This document shows positions 7,121 through 14,101 of a stretch of 18,485 nt of DNA, in pieces. The notes under the pieces were generated by a model. The model was not told the origin of the DNA and did not search any database. It worked only from the letters and a program-made list of their open reading frames with translations. Origin of the DNA: an uncultured Veillonella sp. (GTDB taxonomy: Bacteria; Bacillota; Negativicutes; Veillonellales; Veillonellaceae); NCBI GenBank assembly GCA_915066865.1, contig CAJZEE010000036.1, positions 1 to 18,485 of the forward strand. The letters are read 5' to 3'. How positions within the stretch are numbered: position 1 is the stretch's first letter; each line of letters starts with the position of its first letter. Both the position numbers and the translations under genes were made by a program.

Positions 7121-9022
7121 TTATTTACACAATGCATCTGTATTGACGGAAACAATTTTTTCGCCTTTTTTATTGTATAAATGGGTTGCACATGCGAGGC
7201 ATGGATCAAAGGAGTGAATTACCTTCAAAATTTCAAGTGGTTTATCTGCAATTTTTACATGTGTATCAATCATGGAATCTTCATAGGCACCATGTTCATT
7301 AGCTGCAGTTTTAGGGCACGCATTCCATGTAGATGGTACGATACATTGATAGTTTGCAGAACGACCATCTTTAATATGTATCCAATGCCCCAAACCACCA
7401 CGAGGCGCATCTACAAGGCCAACACCTTTAGCATCTTTATCCCATGTGTTTGGCTCAAATTTAGTCATATCCGCTACTGTAGTATCACCATTTTTGATAT
7501 TAGATACAAGTTTGTTAAAGAAATATTGGCTAATATTTGCCGCTACTTGTGCATCAAGGCCACGACATGCCGTACGTCCCACCATAGTAGTCATCCATAC
7601 ATGAGCTGGTACACCCAATACTTGTGATACTGTATCTATTTGACGAACAATCATAGATTCAGCCCAAGTTGGGTCTTTGATTATGCCTTGTTTTACCTTT
7701 GTATACACAACAATATATTTTGCTAATGGACCAACCTCTGCAGTTTTCCCTTTGAAAGTTGGAGATTTAATCCAAGAGTATTTTTTATCTTCATCAAGGA
7801 ATTCCCATTTTTCTTTTGTACCAGATTTAGGACCCGTAAATTTAGGATCAGTAACACCTTCAATAGGATGAAGTGTTTTTGTTCCGTCCGGGTATGTAAA
7901 CCAGGAATGATCAACCTCTTCACTAAGATATTGAGGATCCATAAAATCCTTACCTTCTAATGGGATAAAGGTTGCTTTATCTACACCTAACGCAAAATTT
8001 TCAACGACGCCATTGGAACGAACAATACATTTCTTATGATAGTCACCATTAGAAGTGCCTGTGTAAGTATCATCTGGATAATCACCATAAGACATAACAC
8101 GTTTCTTCGCAAGCCCACCACCATCAATCATACCTTTTTCTACATAGATTTTGCCAATAGCTAGTAAATCTGGTAAATAAAAATTATCTACTAAGTCTTT
8201 AGCTAATGCAATAGATTGTTCAACAGCTCCTAGGCGTTGTGTATTGATAGGTGCATTCATATCATTCATCGAGATAGAACATGGCATGCCACCTACAATG
8301 TAATGAGGATGAGGGTTTTTACCACCAAATACAACATGAGGAATTACAATATCCCGTTGACGGTCAAGAATATTCAAGTAATGGGATACAGCCATCAAAT
8401 GAACCTCTGGTGGCAACAAATTATAATCAGGATGATCCCACCATTGGGCGGAGAAAATACCTAATTGACCAGATTCAACTATTTTCTTAACCTTTTGCTG
8501 TACAGCCGTAAAGTAGGCTGTAGTAGCCTTAGGAAACTCTTTAGGATAAGCAGAGTCTTTGGATGCTGTTTCAGCAGGTGCTAAACCGCTTACATTATAT
8601 GTAGCCAATACATCATTTTGTAATTGTGCGGTTTTAGCAGGGTCGGCACTAAGAGCTGCTACCGGGCTAACCCAATCAAGCGCATGTAAGTGATAAAAAT
8701 GCACGATATGATCATGCACATCTAGACTACTATGCATGATATTACGTATATAATTTGCATTTTTAGGAATTGTAATTCCAATTGCATCCTCTACCGCACG
8801 TAATGCTGCCAACGCATGTGTTGTAGTACATACACCACAAATCCGTTGTACGAACGCCCAAAGGTCACGAGGATCGCGATCTTTAGCAACAAGTTCGATA
8901 CCGCGCCAAGCAGTACCAGAAGACAATGCGTCCTCTACTTTACCACTCGCTTCATCAACTTTTATTTCAACCCGTAAATGACCTTCAATACGGGAAATCG
9001 GATCTACTACTACGCGTTTCAT
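7121..9022 (-). CDS. hyaB: [NiFe]-hydrogenase large subunit
   Basis: Catalytic subunit that binds the NiFe(CN)2CO centre and splits H2 in the periplasm. The 633-residue protein carries the L1 motif RICGVCTTTH (Cys62, Cys65) and the L2 motif DPCLACATH (Cys608, Cys611), giving the four metal-binding cysteines. By family rule the maturation protease cuts after His614, releasing a 19-residue tail that ends ...DALCK. There is no signal peptide, as expected: the subunit is exported by piggy-backing on the Tat signal of HyaA. The start ATG (9022-9020) shares one base with the hyaA stop (TAATG) and sits behind GGAGGAGG, so the pair is translationally coupled. It is somewhat longer than E. coli HyaB (about 597). 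Symbol given by family analogy. Confidence 0.97.
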   Translation of the reverse strand: MKRVVVDPISRIEGHLRVEIKVDEASGKVEDALSSGTAWRGIELVAKDRDPRDLWAFVQRICGVCTTTHALAALRAVEDAIGITIPKNANYIRNIMHSSLDVHDHIVHFYHLHALDWVSPVAALSADPAKTAQLQNDVLATYNVSGLAPAETASKDSAYPKEFPKATTAYFTAVQQKVKKIVESGQLGIFSAQWWDHPDYNLLPPEVHLMAVSHYLNILDRQRDIVIPHVVFGGKNPHPHYIVGGMPCSISMNDMNAPINTQRLGAVEQSIALAKDLVDNFYLPDLLAIGKIYVEKGMIDGGGLAKKRVMSYGDYPDDTYTGTSNGDYHKKCIVRSNGVVENFALGVDKATFIPLEGKDFMDPQYLSEEVDHSWFTYPDGTKTLHPIEGVTDPKFTGPKSGTKEKWEFLDEDKKYSWIKSPTFKGKTAEVGPLAKYIVVYTKVKQGIIKDPTWAESMIVRQIDTVSQVLGVPAHVWMTTMVGRTACRGLDAQVAANISQYFFNKLVSNIKNGDTTVADMTKFEPNTWDKDAKGVGLVDAPRGGLGHWIHIKDGRSANYQCIVPSTWNACPKTAANEHGAYEDSMIDTHVKIADKPLEILKVIHSFDPCLACATHLYNKKGEKIVSVNTDALCK

Positions 9023-10161
9023 TAGTGACCTCCTCCATTATTATGTTTCTTTTCATCCCATAAGCCTTGTTCTTTTAAGCGTTTTTCTTCTTTCATATCA
9101 AGAATTTTATTACGCGTAAGAGTTGCTGCACCATGAACGATAACCGCTGCAGTAGCACCAACTGCAGCTACTGTACCGATTGTATCAGCAGTTGTGATAG
9201 TATTAGCCAATGGAATATCTGGTAATCGTTTGTAGAACACATCATTATCCCAGAAGCCCTTTTCAGAGCAACCAATACAGCCGTGACCGGATTGAATTGG
9301 ATAGGACAAACCATTCCACCAACGTAGATTACCGCAAGAATTATATGTTTGAGGTCCACGACAACCTACCTTGTACAAGCACCAACCAGATTTAGATGCA
9401 TCATCATCAAATTTTTCAACGAAGAGTCCAGAATCAAAGAAGGCACGACGATAGCATGTGTCGTGAATACGATTGCCATAAAATTGTTTAGGACGGCCTT
9501 GAGAATCAAGAGGTGGAATTTGACCGAATAATGCATAGTGCATGATTACGCCAGTCATAACCTCTGGAATTGGAGGACACCCAGGGACCTTAATAATTGG
9601 CTTGCCAGATACAACGGAAGATACAGAAACTGTATTTGTTGGATTTGGTTTTGCCGCCTGTATACCTCCCCAAGAAGCACAAGAACCATATTCTATGATT
9701 GCTGCAGCTCCTTTAGCTGCTTCTAATAGAGATTCTTTAAATGTACGTCCACCTACTGTACAATAAACGCCATCGTCATCAAGTGGTACACCACCTTCAA
9801 CAGCCAAGATATATTTACCGGCTTTTTCTTTGATGATTTTTTCTAAATGTTCTTCTAATGGTGCACCAGACGCTGCCGCCAAAGTATCATCATATTCAAG
9901 AGAAATCATGTTCAAAATAACATCAGAAGTAAAGGGAGAGGATGAACGGATAAAAGATTCACTACAACCAGTACATTCATGACCATGCAACCAAATCACT
10001 GTAGGTAATTCAGTTGTTTCGGCAGCCTTAACAACGGTGTCTAACATCGTTGGAGGTAGTCCTAAAATAGCAGTGAGTGCTACACAGGATTTCATAAATG
10101 TTCGTCGACTCAAACGGCGTTCTTGGAAGAGTGTCCACAAACTATTTATACGATTCTTCAT
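9022..10161 (-). CDS. hyaA: [NiFe]-hydrogenase small subunit, Tat-exported
   Basis: FeS electron-transfer subunit of a membrane-bound group 1 hydrogenase, 379 residues. A twin-arginine signal (SRRTFMK, residues 18-24) with a hydrophobic stretch precedes the mature domain. Proximal cluster ligands lie in ECTGC (Cys63, Cys66), GSCASWGG (Cys161) and VPGCPPIPE. Distal and medial ligands follow in RIHDTC, GWCLYKVGC, NSCGNLRWW and SGHGCIGC. A hydrophobic helix (about 330-350) near the C-terminus is the usual membrane anchor. Overall wording is HyaA-like, but the two extra cysteines of oxygen-tolerant HyaA are glycines here (Gly65, Gly166). I chose the ATG at 10161 because AAGGAGG lies 9 nt upstream; the frame extends to a TTG at 10194, but that would place the ribosome site inside the gene. 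First gene of the five-gene operon. Confidence 0.96.
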   Translation of the reverse strand: MKNRINSLWTLFQERRLSRRTFMKSCVALTAILGLPPTMLDTVVKAAETTELPTVIWLHGHECTGCSESFIRSSSPFTSDVILNMISLEYDDTLAAASGAPLEEHLEKIIKEKAGKYILAVEGGVPLDDDGVYCTVGGRTFKESLLEAAKGAAAIIEYGSCASWGGIQAAKPNPTNTVSVSSVVSGKPIIKVPGCPPIPEVMTGVIMHYALFGQIPPLDSQGRPKQFYGNRIHDTCYRRAFFDSGLFVEKFDDDASKSGWCLYKVGCRGPQTYNSCGNLRWWNGLSYPIQSGHGCIGCSEKGFWDNDVFYKRLPDIPLANTITTADTIGTVAAVGATAAVIVHGAATLTRNKILDMKEEKRLKEQGLWDEKKHNNGGGH

Positions 10162-10239
10162 GGAATATAGCCTCCTTACAACAACTTTGCGCAATATAAT
10201 TATATTACTTAATAAACTACAACGTTTATGACGGAAATC

Positions 10240-10268
10240 ATTTTATTAGCGTCCTCTATCACTTTGAA
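10240..10268 (-). promoter_or_regulatory. Candidate hydrogenase operon promoter
   Basis: On the minus strand TTCAAA (10263-10268), a 17-bp spacer, then TAAAAT (10240-10245). The -10 matches 5 of 6 consensus bases and the -35 matches 4 of 6. It predicts a leader of about 70 nt before the hyaA ATG. A weak -35 overlapped by a dyad is the arrangement expected of an activator-dependent promoter, but this is inference. Confidence 0.4.
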
Positions 10269-10296
10269 GAAGTTCAACCAACATGATGACAATCAT
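10264..10296. promoter_or_regulatory. Pair of CRP/FNR-like dyads upstream of the hydrogenase operon
   Basis: Two palindromes of the five-four-five architecture used by the CRP/FNR family: TTGAA-N4-TTCAA (10264-10277) and ATGAT-N4-ATCAT (10283-10296). Each half differs from the FNR half-site TTGAT/ATCAA by one base. Their centres are 19 bp apart. The promoter-proximal dyad overlaps the predicted -35. Control of hydrogenase by an oxygen- or redox-sensing FNR-type regulator would fit, but no regulator gene is in the window. Confidence 0.4.
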
Positions 10297-10350
10297 ATTT
10301 TTACTATTTTATTATATCACTTAACATTTTTGAAAACTATGAAATTTAAC

Positions 10351-10392
10351 AAAAAAGCTGTATATAAGAAATTAACTTTCCTTATATACAGC
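10351..10392 (-). terminator. Intrinsic terminator of the thioredoxin gene
   Basis: On the minus strand GCTGTATATAAG pairs perfectly with CTTATATACAGC, with an internal GAAA/TTTC-rich extension around a small loop, followed by TTTTTT. It isolates the thioredoxin transcript from the hydrogenase operon downstream. Confidence 0.9.
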
Positions 10393-10434
10393 CTCATGTT
10401 ATTCATTTCCTAAGAATTCCTAGTTATTAATTAA

Positions 10435-10764
10435 TCAGATAACTTCCTTTATTAGAGACTCAAGCATATCTGCTTTTTTATAGCCCACAAGGGAATCGAG
10501 CATTTTGCCATCGCGGAAGAATACTAAGGATGGAATACCATCAACATCTTCTTTTAACAAAATACCGCGAAGATTTTTATCTTCTGCATTAACACTAAAG
10601 AATTCTACTTGACCTTTTAAACGCTCTGCTACGTCTTCAATCTCTGGGCGCATAACAGTGCATGGTTCGCACCAACCAGCCCAAAAATCAACAATAGCTA
10701 AACCTTTAGCGCCAAGCACTTTCTCATCAAATTCTTGTACACTAGTAATTGCTGTAATTGCCAT
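10435..10764 (-). CDS. Thioredoxin with WCEPC active site
   Basis: 109-residue cytosolic thioredoxin, a dithiol-disulfide reductant. Alignment by eye to E. coli TrxA needs no gap at the active site: Asp26 (IVDFW), Cys32 and Cys35 fall at the same numbers. The redox motif is WCEPC rather than WCGPC, and the residue before the Trp is Gly (AGWCEPC against AEWCGPC), so Glu and Gly look swapped. The cis-proline segment is GIPSLVFF, and the C-terminal helix is normal. The ATG at 10764 has AGGAG upstream. It lies between rnpB and the hydrogenase operon but has its own promoter candidate and terminator. It is not an HyaE/HupG-type chaperone, which lacks the CxxC. Role is probably general redox or a dedicated partner; the sequence does not decide. 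Confidence 0.93.
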   Translation of the reverse strand: MAITAITSVQEFDEKVLGAKGLAIVDFWAGWCEPCTVMRPEIEDVAERLKGQVEFFSVNAEDKNLRGILLKEDVDGIPSLVFFRDGKMLDSLVGYKKADMLESLIKEVI

Positions 10765-10805
10765 GAAGTTCTCCTAACAAAGATCTACAATCTTATATAC
10801 TATCA

Positions 10806-10833
10806 ATTATATGTTAAATATAGAAGCAAGCAA
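10806..10833 (-). promoter_or_regulatory. Candidate thioredoxin promoter
   Basis: On the minus strand a perfect TATAAT (10806-10811) lies 16 bp after TTGCTT (10828-10833). The -35 would fall inside the last helix of rnpB. No terminator is visible between rnpB and this gene, so read-through from rnpB is an alternative. Confidence 0.4.
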
Positions 10834-11175
10834 TCAATAAGCCGAGTTCTGTTCCGCTTGCGCGGTGACGATTATCTTTCTAGGCGTACAGTCGCCTGCA
10901 CGCTCGAGCGACACAACCCGGAAGGTAGGCGGGACCACCCTTAACCCTTCCCTATTCGGTCTTGCTCCGGATGGGGTTTACCGAGCCAGCCTGTTACCAG
11001 ACTGCTGGTGAGCTCTTACCTCACCTTTCCACCCTTACCACTTACGTGGCGGTTTCCTTTTCTATGGCACTTTCCCTAAGGTTACCCTCGCCAGACGTTA
11101 TCTGGCATCCTGCCCTATGGAGCTCGGACTTTCCTCGAGTCTTATAGACTCGCAACCGTCTTTCATACTTGCTTC
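10823..11175 (-). ncRNA. rnpB: RNase P RNA, bacterial class A
   Basis: Catalytic RNA that trims the 5' leader of pre-tRNAs. Read on the minus strand, the conserved blocks appear in the right order: GAGGAAAGTCCGAGCTCC with CATAGGGCAGGATGCC, then GGTAAGGGTGGAAAGGTGAG, AAGAGCTCACCAGCAG, GGTAAACCCCATCCGGAGCA with AGACCGAATAGGG, and near the 3' end AGAACTCGGCTTA. The ends are set by the P1 helix: GAAGCAAG at the 5' end (11175-11168) pairs with CTTGCTTC at the 3' end (10830-10823), giving about 353 nt. The layout fits class A rather than the Bacillus class B form. Mature ends may differ by a few bases. Confidence 0.96.
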
Positions 11176-11180
11176 AATTC

Positions 11181-11209
11181 AGTTTATCATAGCTAACAAT
11201 TTGTTGCAA
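11181..11209 (-). promoter_or_regulatory. Candidate rnpB promoter
   Basis: On the minus strand TTGCAA (11204-11209), a 17-bp spacer, and TAAACT (11181-11186). The predicted start falls within a base or so of the 5' end of the P1 helix at 11175, which supports the call. It sits right after the stop codon of the upstream nif3-like gene. Confidence 0.5.
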
Positions 11210-11221
11210 GAAAATGCATCA

Positions 11222-12325
11222 TTACACAAAGAAGAAATCATTTTGTTCTGTGAAAGCTTTCACAGGAACAGTAAGCCCTGCAGAGATTAAATAGTCACGT
11301 AAACCATGTGCCACTATAGACTCAGTTCCAAAATGCCCCGCATCAACTACGAGTAAGCCTAATTCCTTAGCCATTTGCGCCTCATGATACTTCACATCAC
11401 CTGTAATATAGGCATCTACATGTAACCGGGCAGCATCCTTAATAAATTCTGCACCTGCACCAGAGCATAGAGCAATGAATTGAATCGCTTTCGGCACAAT
11501 ACCAGCAAAACGAATGTTAGCATCAGGCAACGCTTCTTGTACCCACTCACGGAAAGAATCTAAGTTTAATGCATTAGGCAAGCGACCTACCCGTCCTAGA
11601 TATTGAGTTGAACTAGTAGGCTCGACTATATTCAAAACCTCATAAGCAACTTCTTCATATGGATGAACAGCTTTCATAGCCGCTACGACTTTGCTTAAAT
11701 GCGTACCATCAACGATAGCATTCACTTGTACCTCAGGAACCACTGTCAAAGCGCCAGCTGCCCCAATGACAGGATGAGAATCTTCATTACCAACAAAGCG
11801 TCCTTCCCCATGGATACTGAAACTACAATGCTCATAATTGCCAATTCGGCCTGCCCCTGCATCGCCCATCGCCAAACGAACCGCATCAGCCGAGCTTTCA
11901 GGTACAAAGGTGGTCACCTTATAAAGCGCCTCTTCACCAGTTTTAATGAAGCCCTTAATATCAATAAGTCCCAATTGCTTCGCCAACATATCATTGAGAC
12001 CGCCTGGAGCGATATCAAGATTTGTATGAGCACTATATACGGCAATCTTATGTTGAATCAGCTTATTAATCGTACGCCCTTGAGCAGTATCACATGATAT
12101 CTGTTTCAACCCTTTAAAGATTAATGGGTGGTGGCTAACAATTAAATTACAATTTTGTTCAATAGCATATTCTACGGTTTCTTCTGTTACGTCTAACGTA
12201 GTCACTACACCTGTAACAACTACATTCCGATCGCCCACCATTAAACCTACATTATCCCAAGACTCTGCATACGAATGCGGTGCTAATTGCTCCATCAAGG
12301 TAATAACTTGTTGAACCGTTATCAT
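11222..12325 (-). CDS. NIF3/DUF34 family dinuclear metal-binding protein (YqfO type)
   Basis: 367-residue cytosolic protein of the widespread NIF3 family. Members form toroidal hexamers with a dinuclear metal site; a GTP cyclohydrolase I type 2 label is common in databases but poorly supported. N-terminal half: ESWDNVGLMVG, LIVSHHPLIFKGLKQI (metal-binding His pair) and YSAHTNLD. The middle (about residues 130-235) is the extra PII/CutA-like domain found in the long YqfO forms. The C-terminal half closes the metal site with VVDAGHFGTES. The ATG at 12325 gives the family-typical start MITVQQV; a GTG at 12334 is in frame and cannot be excluded. It follows trmK by 15 nt, an adjacency conserved in Bacillus-type genomes, and is probably co-transcribed with it. 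In vivo function is unknown. Confidence 0.92.
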   Translation of the reverse strand: MITVQQVITLMEQLAPHSYAESWDNVGLMVGDRNVVVTGVVTTLDVTEETVEYAIEQNCNLIVSHHPLIFKGLKQISCDTAQGRTINKLIQHKIAVYSAHTNLDIAPGGLNDMLAKQLGLIDIKGFIKTGEEALYKVTTFVPESSADAVRLAMGDAGAGRIGNYEHCSFSIHGEGRFVGNEDSHPVIGAAGALTVVPEVQVNAIVDGTHLSKVVAAMKAVHPYEEVAYEVLNIVEPTSSTQYLGRVGRLPNALNLDSFREWVQEALPDANIRFAGIVPKAIQFIALCSGAGAEFIKDAARLHVDAYITGDVKYHEAQMAKELGLLVVDAGHFGTESIVAHGLRDYLISAGLTVPVKAFTEQNDFFFV

Positions 12326-12340
12326 ACAACTCACTTCTTT

Positions 12341-13072
12341 CTATTTATTCTCTAAAAGATTACGAAGAAAATTAACTTCCTGCTCTAAATCCTGATATTT
12401 ATCAGTATGATTTAATTTCTCTGTCATATCATCTAATGCACATTGTCGTTGATATATTAAATACTCTATATATTTCATCCAAAGTGGTGGTCTATCTTGT
12501 TCCAATAAAGCCCCTACAGACCACAACAAGGAGTCTTCCGGTAACGATTGATAAACATCTACATATTCAGTCATACCTGTATAAGCTTCCACGCAGTCAT
12601 TGCGCACGGCTAAAAATGCTGTATAGAGCTTACCAGCATCTTCTACGATGATTTCTAGAACGATAACATATCCCTTTTGAACCATATATTGACGTAATTC
12701 TTTTTGTCCATTCTGTGGTTGGAGTACATAGAACTCTAATGGTTCTGGGCCTGCATCTACAATATCCCGCATTAAAAATCCACCCATACCACAACAAATG
12801 GCGCCGTTCAACTCGCCCTTTTCTGTCACTTTAAGACCATCGCCTAAACGACAATCTACTTTATCGGCTAGTCCACAAGACTCAACATATGATCTTGCAG
12901 ACTCTAACGGACCTTTATGTACATCACCGGCAATGACATATTCAGCGCGTTGACGATTGATGAGCTCTACCGCTAAATAGCCATGATCGGTACCGATATC
13001 AGCAATGGCATGAGCCTTTGGTACGATTGAGAATACCGCTTCTAGGCGGTCCATCATAGGTCTAGGTTCCAT
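12341..13072 (-). CDS. trmK: tRNA (adenine(22)-N1)-methyltransferase
   Basis: SAM-dependent enzyme that methylates N1 of A22 in the D-loop region of bacterial tRNAs. The 243-residue protein has the SAM-binding motif IADIGTDHGYLAV, an acidic residue after the second strand (IAGDVHKGPLESA), CRLGDGLKV, the ICCGMGGFLM segment and LQPQNGQKELRQY, all characteristic of TrmK/YqfN. The C-terminal third is an alpha-helical, probably coiled-coil extension (DDMTEKLNHTDKYQDLEQEV), as in the family. The ATG at 13072 has GAGGAT close upstream. It is followed by the nif3-like gene, as yqfN-yqfO in Bacillus. Confidence 0.93.
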   Translation of the reverse strand: MEPRPMMDRLEAVFSIVPKAHAIADIGTDHGYLAVELINRQRAEYVIAGDVHKGPLESARSYVESCGLADKVDCRLGDGLKVTEKGELNGAICCGMGGFLMRDIVDAGPEPLEFYVLQPQNGQKELRQYMVQKGYVIVLEIIVEDAGKLYTAFLAVRNDCVEAYTGMTEYVDVYQSLPEDSLLWSVGALLEQDRPPLWMKYIEYLIYQRQCALDDMTEKLNHTDKYQDLEQEVNFLRNLLENK

Positions 13073-13092
13073 AACATCCTCTACTATTACTA

Positions 13093-13121
13093 ATTATATA
13101 TTACTAACTATTCATTCTTAA
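13093..13121 (-). promoter_or_regulatory. Candidate trmK-nif3 promoter
   Basis: On the minus strand TTAAGA (13116-13121), a 17-bp spacer and a perfect TATAAT (13093-13098). The leader would be only about 14 nt, just enough for the GAGGAT ribosome site. The -35 falls inside a three-copy heptamer repeat. Confidence 0.5.
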
Positions 13122-13134
13122 TTCTTAATTCTTA
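13114..13134. repeat. Three-copy heptamer tandem repeat ATTCTTA
   Basis: Perfect three-fold tandem of ATTCTTA (TAAGAAT on the minus strand), with decayed ATTATTT/ATTCTTG copies continuing to about 13147. It overlaps the -35 of the trmK promoter candidate and lies about 40 nt upstream of the gene. Confidence 0.7.
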
Positions 13135-13270
13135 ATTATTTATTCTTGATTATTTTTTGCTTATTTTATGCTTATTTATTTACATATTTGTTCTCGTTTA
13201 TTTATTTCTAAACATAATACTATTCAAAAATAAGCTTTGTTAAGTTACACAAATAAATGATTTACATATA

Positions 13271-13302
13271 AAAATAACCGCCCTTGAATTCTCAAGGACG
13301 GT
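13271..13302 (-). terminator. Intrinsic terminator after the tRNA gene
   Basis: On the minus strand ACCGTCCTTGA, loop GAAT or smaller, TCAAGGGCGGT (one G-T pair), then TTATTTTT. It begins 15 nt beyond the CCA end of the tRNA. The roughly 130 bp from here to the heptamer repeat is AT-rich with no gene visible. Confidence 0.9.
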
Positions 13303-13316
13303 AGATGTCAACATAA

Positions 13317-13391
13317 TGGTGGGCCCACCTGGGTTCGAACCAGGGACCGACCGGTTATGAGCCGGTTGCTCTACCCCTGAGCTATAGGCCC
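13317..13391 (-). tRNA. tRNA with CAU anticodon, probably tRNA-Ile2
   Basis: 75-nt gene with encoded CCA. On the minus strand it folds into acceptor GGGCCTA/TGGGCCC (one G-T pair), D arm GCTC...GAGC, anticodon stem ACCGG/CCGGT with loop CTCATAA, a 5-nt variable loop, and T arm CCTGG-TTCGAAC-CCAGG. The anticodon is CAT. The G1-C72 pair rules out an initiator. The loop CTCATAA matches the minor isoleucine tRNAs of E. coli and B. subtilis, in which TilS converts C34 to lysidine to read AUA, whereas elongator Met tRNAs usually have TTCATAC. I therefore favour Ile2, but elongator Met cannot be excluded by eye. It has its own promoter and terminator. Confidence 0.92.
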
Positions 13392-13413
13392 TCAGTTAGT
13401 TTCTAGCTTATTA

Positions 13414-13443
13414 ATTATACCGAATAGACTATCATTTAGTCAA
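13414..13443 (-). promoter_or_regulatory. Strong tRNA promoter
   Basis: On the minus strand TTGACT (13438-13443), 18-bp spacer, and perfect TATAAT (13414-13419). Transcription would start about 15 nt before the 5' end of the tRNA. This is one of the best promoter matches in the window and lies just downstream of the folE stop. Confidence 0.7.
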
Positions 13444-13462
13444 GGCAACTCAAACGCTAAGA

Positions 13463-14020
13463 CTATTTCATTAGCATAAAACGGTGAATCATATGATCTT
13501 CGTTAAATACGCCTTTAGTAGTTAGTGTAGTCGTTTGGCTATCTGTAGATTTAATGCCTCGTGCACTCATGCAGCTGTGAGACGATGTAATGTGCACAAT
13601 AACATCATCAGACCCTGTCGCTAAGGAAATTACTTCCGCAATATCTTCACCAATTTTTTCTTGCAATTGTAAACGCTTGCAGCACATTTCAGCTATGCGG
13701 GGAATCTTAGATAAACCTATGACACGACCTTTTGGGATGTACCCAATACTGATACTCATATCATACATCAATGCCATATGATGTTCACAATGAGAGAAGC
13801 AAGTAATATCCTTTACTACTACCATTTGGTTTGTATCTACAGCGAAGGTCTTACCATACATTTCTGCAATCTCAGCATTTGTATACTGAATGCCTTCATA
13901 TACCTCTTCCATCATTTGAGCCACCCGTTTCGGTGTTTCTAACAAACCGTCCCGATTAGGATCCTCACCTAATGCTTCTAACAACTGATATATAAGCGAT
14001 TCTATTTTTTTTGTATCCAT
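13463..14020 (-). CDS. folE: GTP cyclohydrolase I
   Basis: Converts GTP to 7,8-dihydroneopterin triphosphate, the entry step of both folate and queuosine synthesis; cytosolic homodecamer in the family. The 185 residues match the usual core length. Zinc ligands are Cys78 and His81 (FSHCEHHMAL), with the third Cys in SSHSCMSARG. Other family marks are LLETPKRVAQMM, GYIPKGRVIGLSKI and TTKGVFNEDHMIHRF. The ATG at 14020 has AAGGGG upstream. It lies 81 nt after queE, and an extended -10 (TGGTATGAT, with TATGAT at 14058-14063) with a poor -35 may give it an extra promoter. The position next to queD and queE says its product mainly feeds queuosine precursor synthesis here, although folate use is equally possible. 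No terminator is visible between it and the tRNA promoter. Confidence 0.97.
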   Translation of the reverse strand: MDTKKIESLIYQLLEALGEDPNRDGLLETPKRVAQMMEEVYEGIQYTNAEIAEMYGKTFAVDTNQMVVVKDITCFSHCEHHMALMYDMSISIGYIPKGRVIGLSKIPRIAEMCCKRLQLQEKIGEDIAEVISLATGSDDVIVHITSSHSCMSARGIKSTDSQTTTLTTKGVFNEDHMIHRFMLMK

Positions 14021-14101
14021 ATTTACCCCTTTATATCAAGATTTCATCAGACCTCATATCATACCATAGAAAAGATACTGATACTACACAGCCTAACAAT
14101 A

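Noticed and set aside
10162..10194. Longer hyaA start (TTG at 10194)
   Set aside because: It would put the AAGGAGG ribosome site inside the coding region; the ATG at 10161 is correctly spaced from it.
10735..11147. Plus-strand open frames at 10735-10944 and 10962-11147
   Set aside because: They lie over the RNase P RNA gene, have no ribosome site and no family likeness. The rnpB motifs on the other strand explain the sequence.
13317..13391. Initiator tRNA-Met
   Set aside because: The first acceptor pair is G1-C72 rather than the C1 x A72 mismatch, and the anticodon stem lacks the three G-C pairs of initiators.
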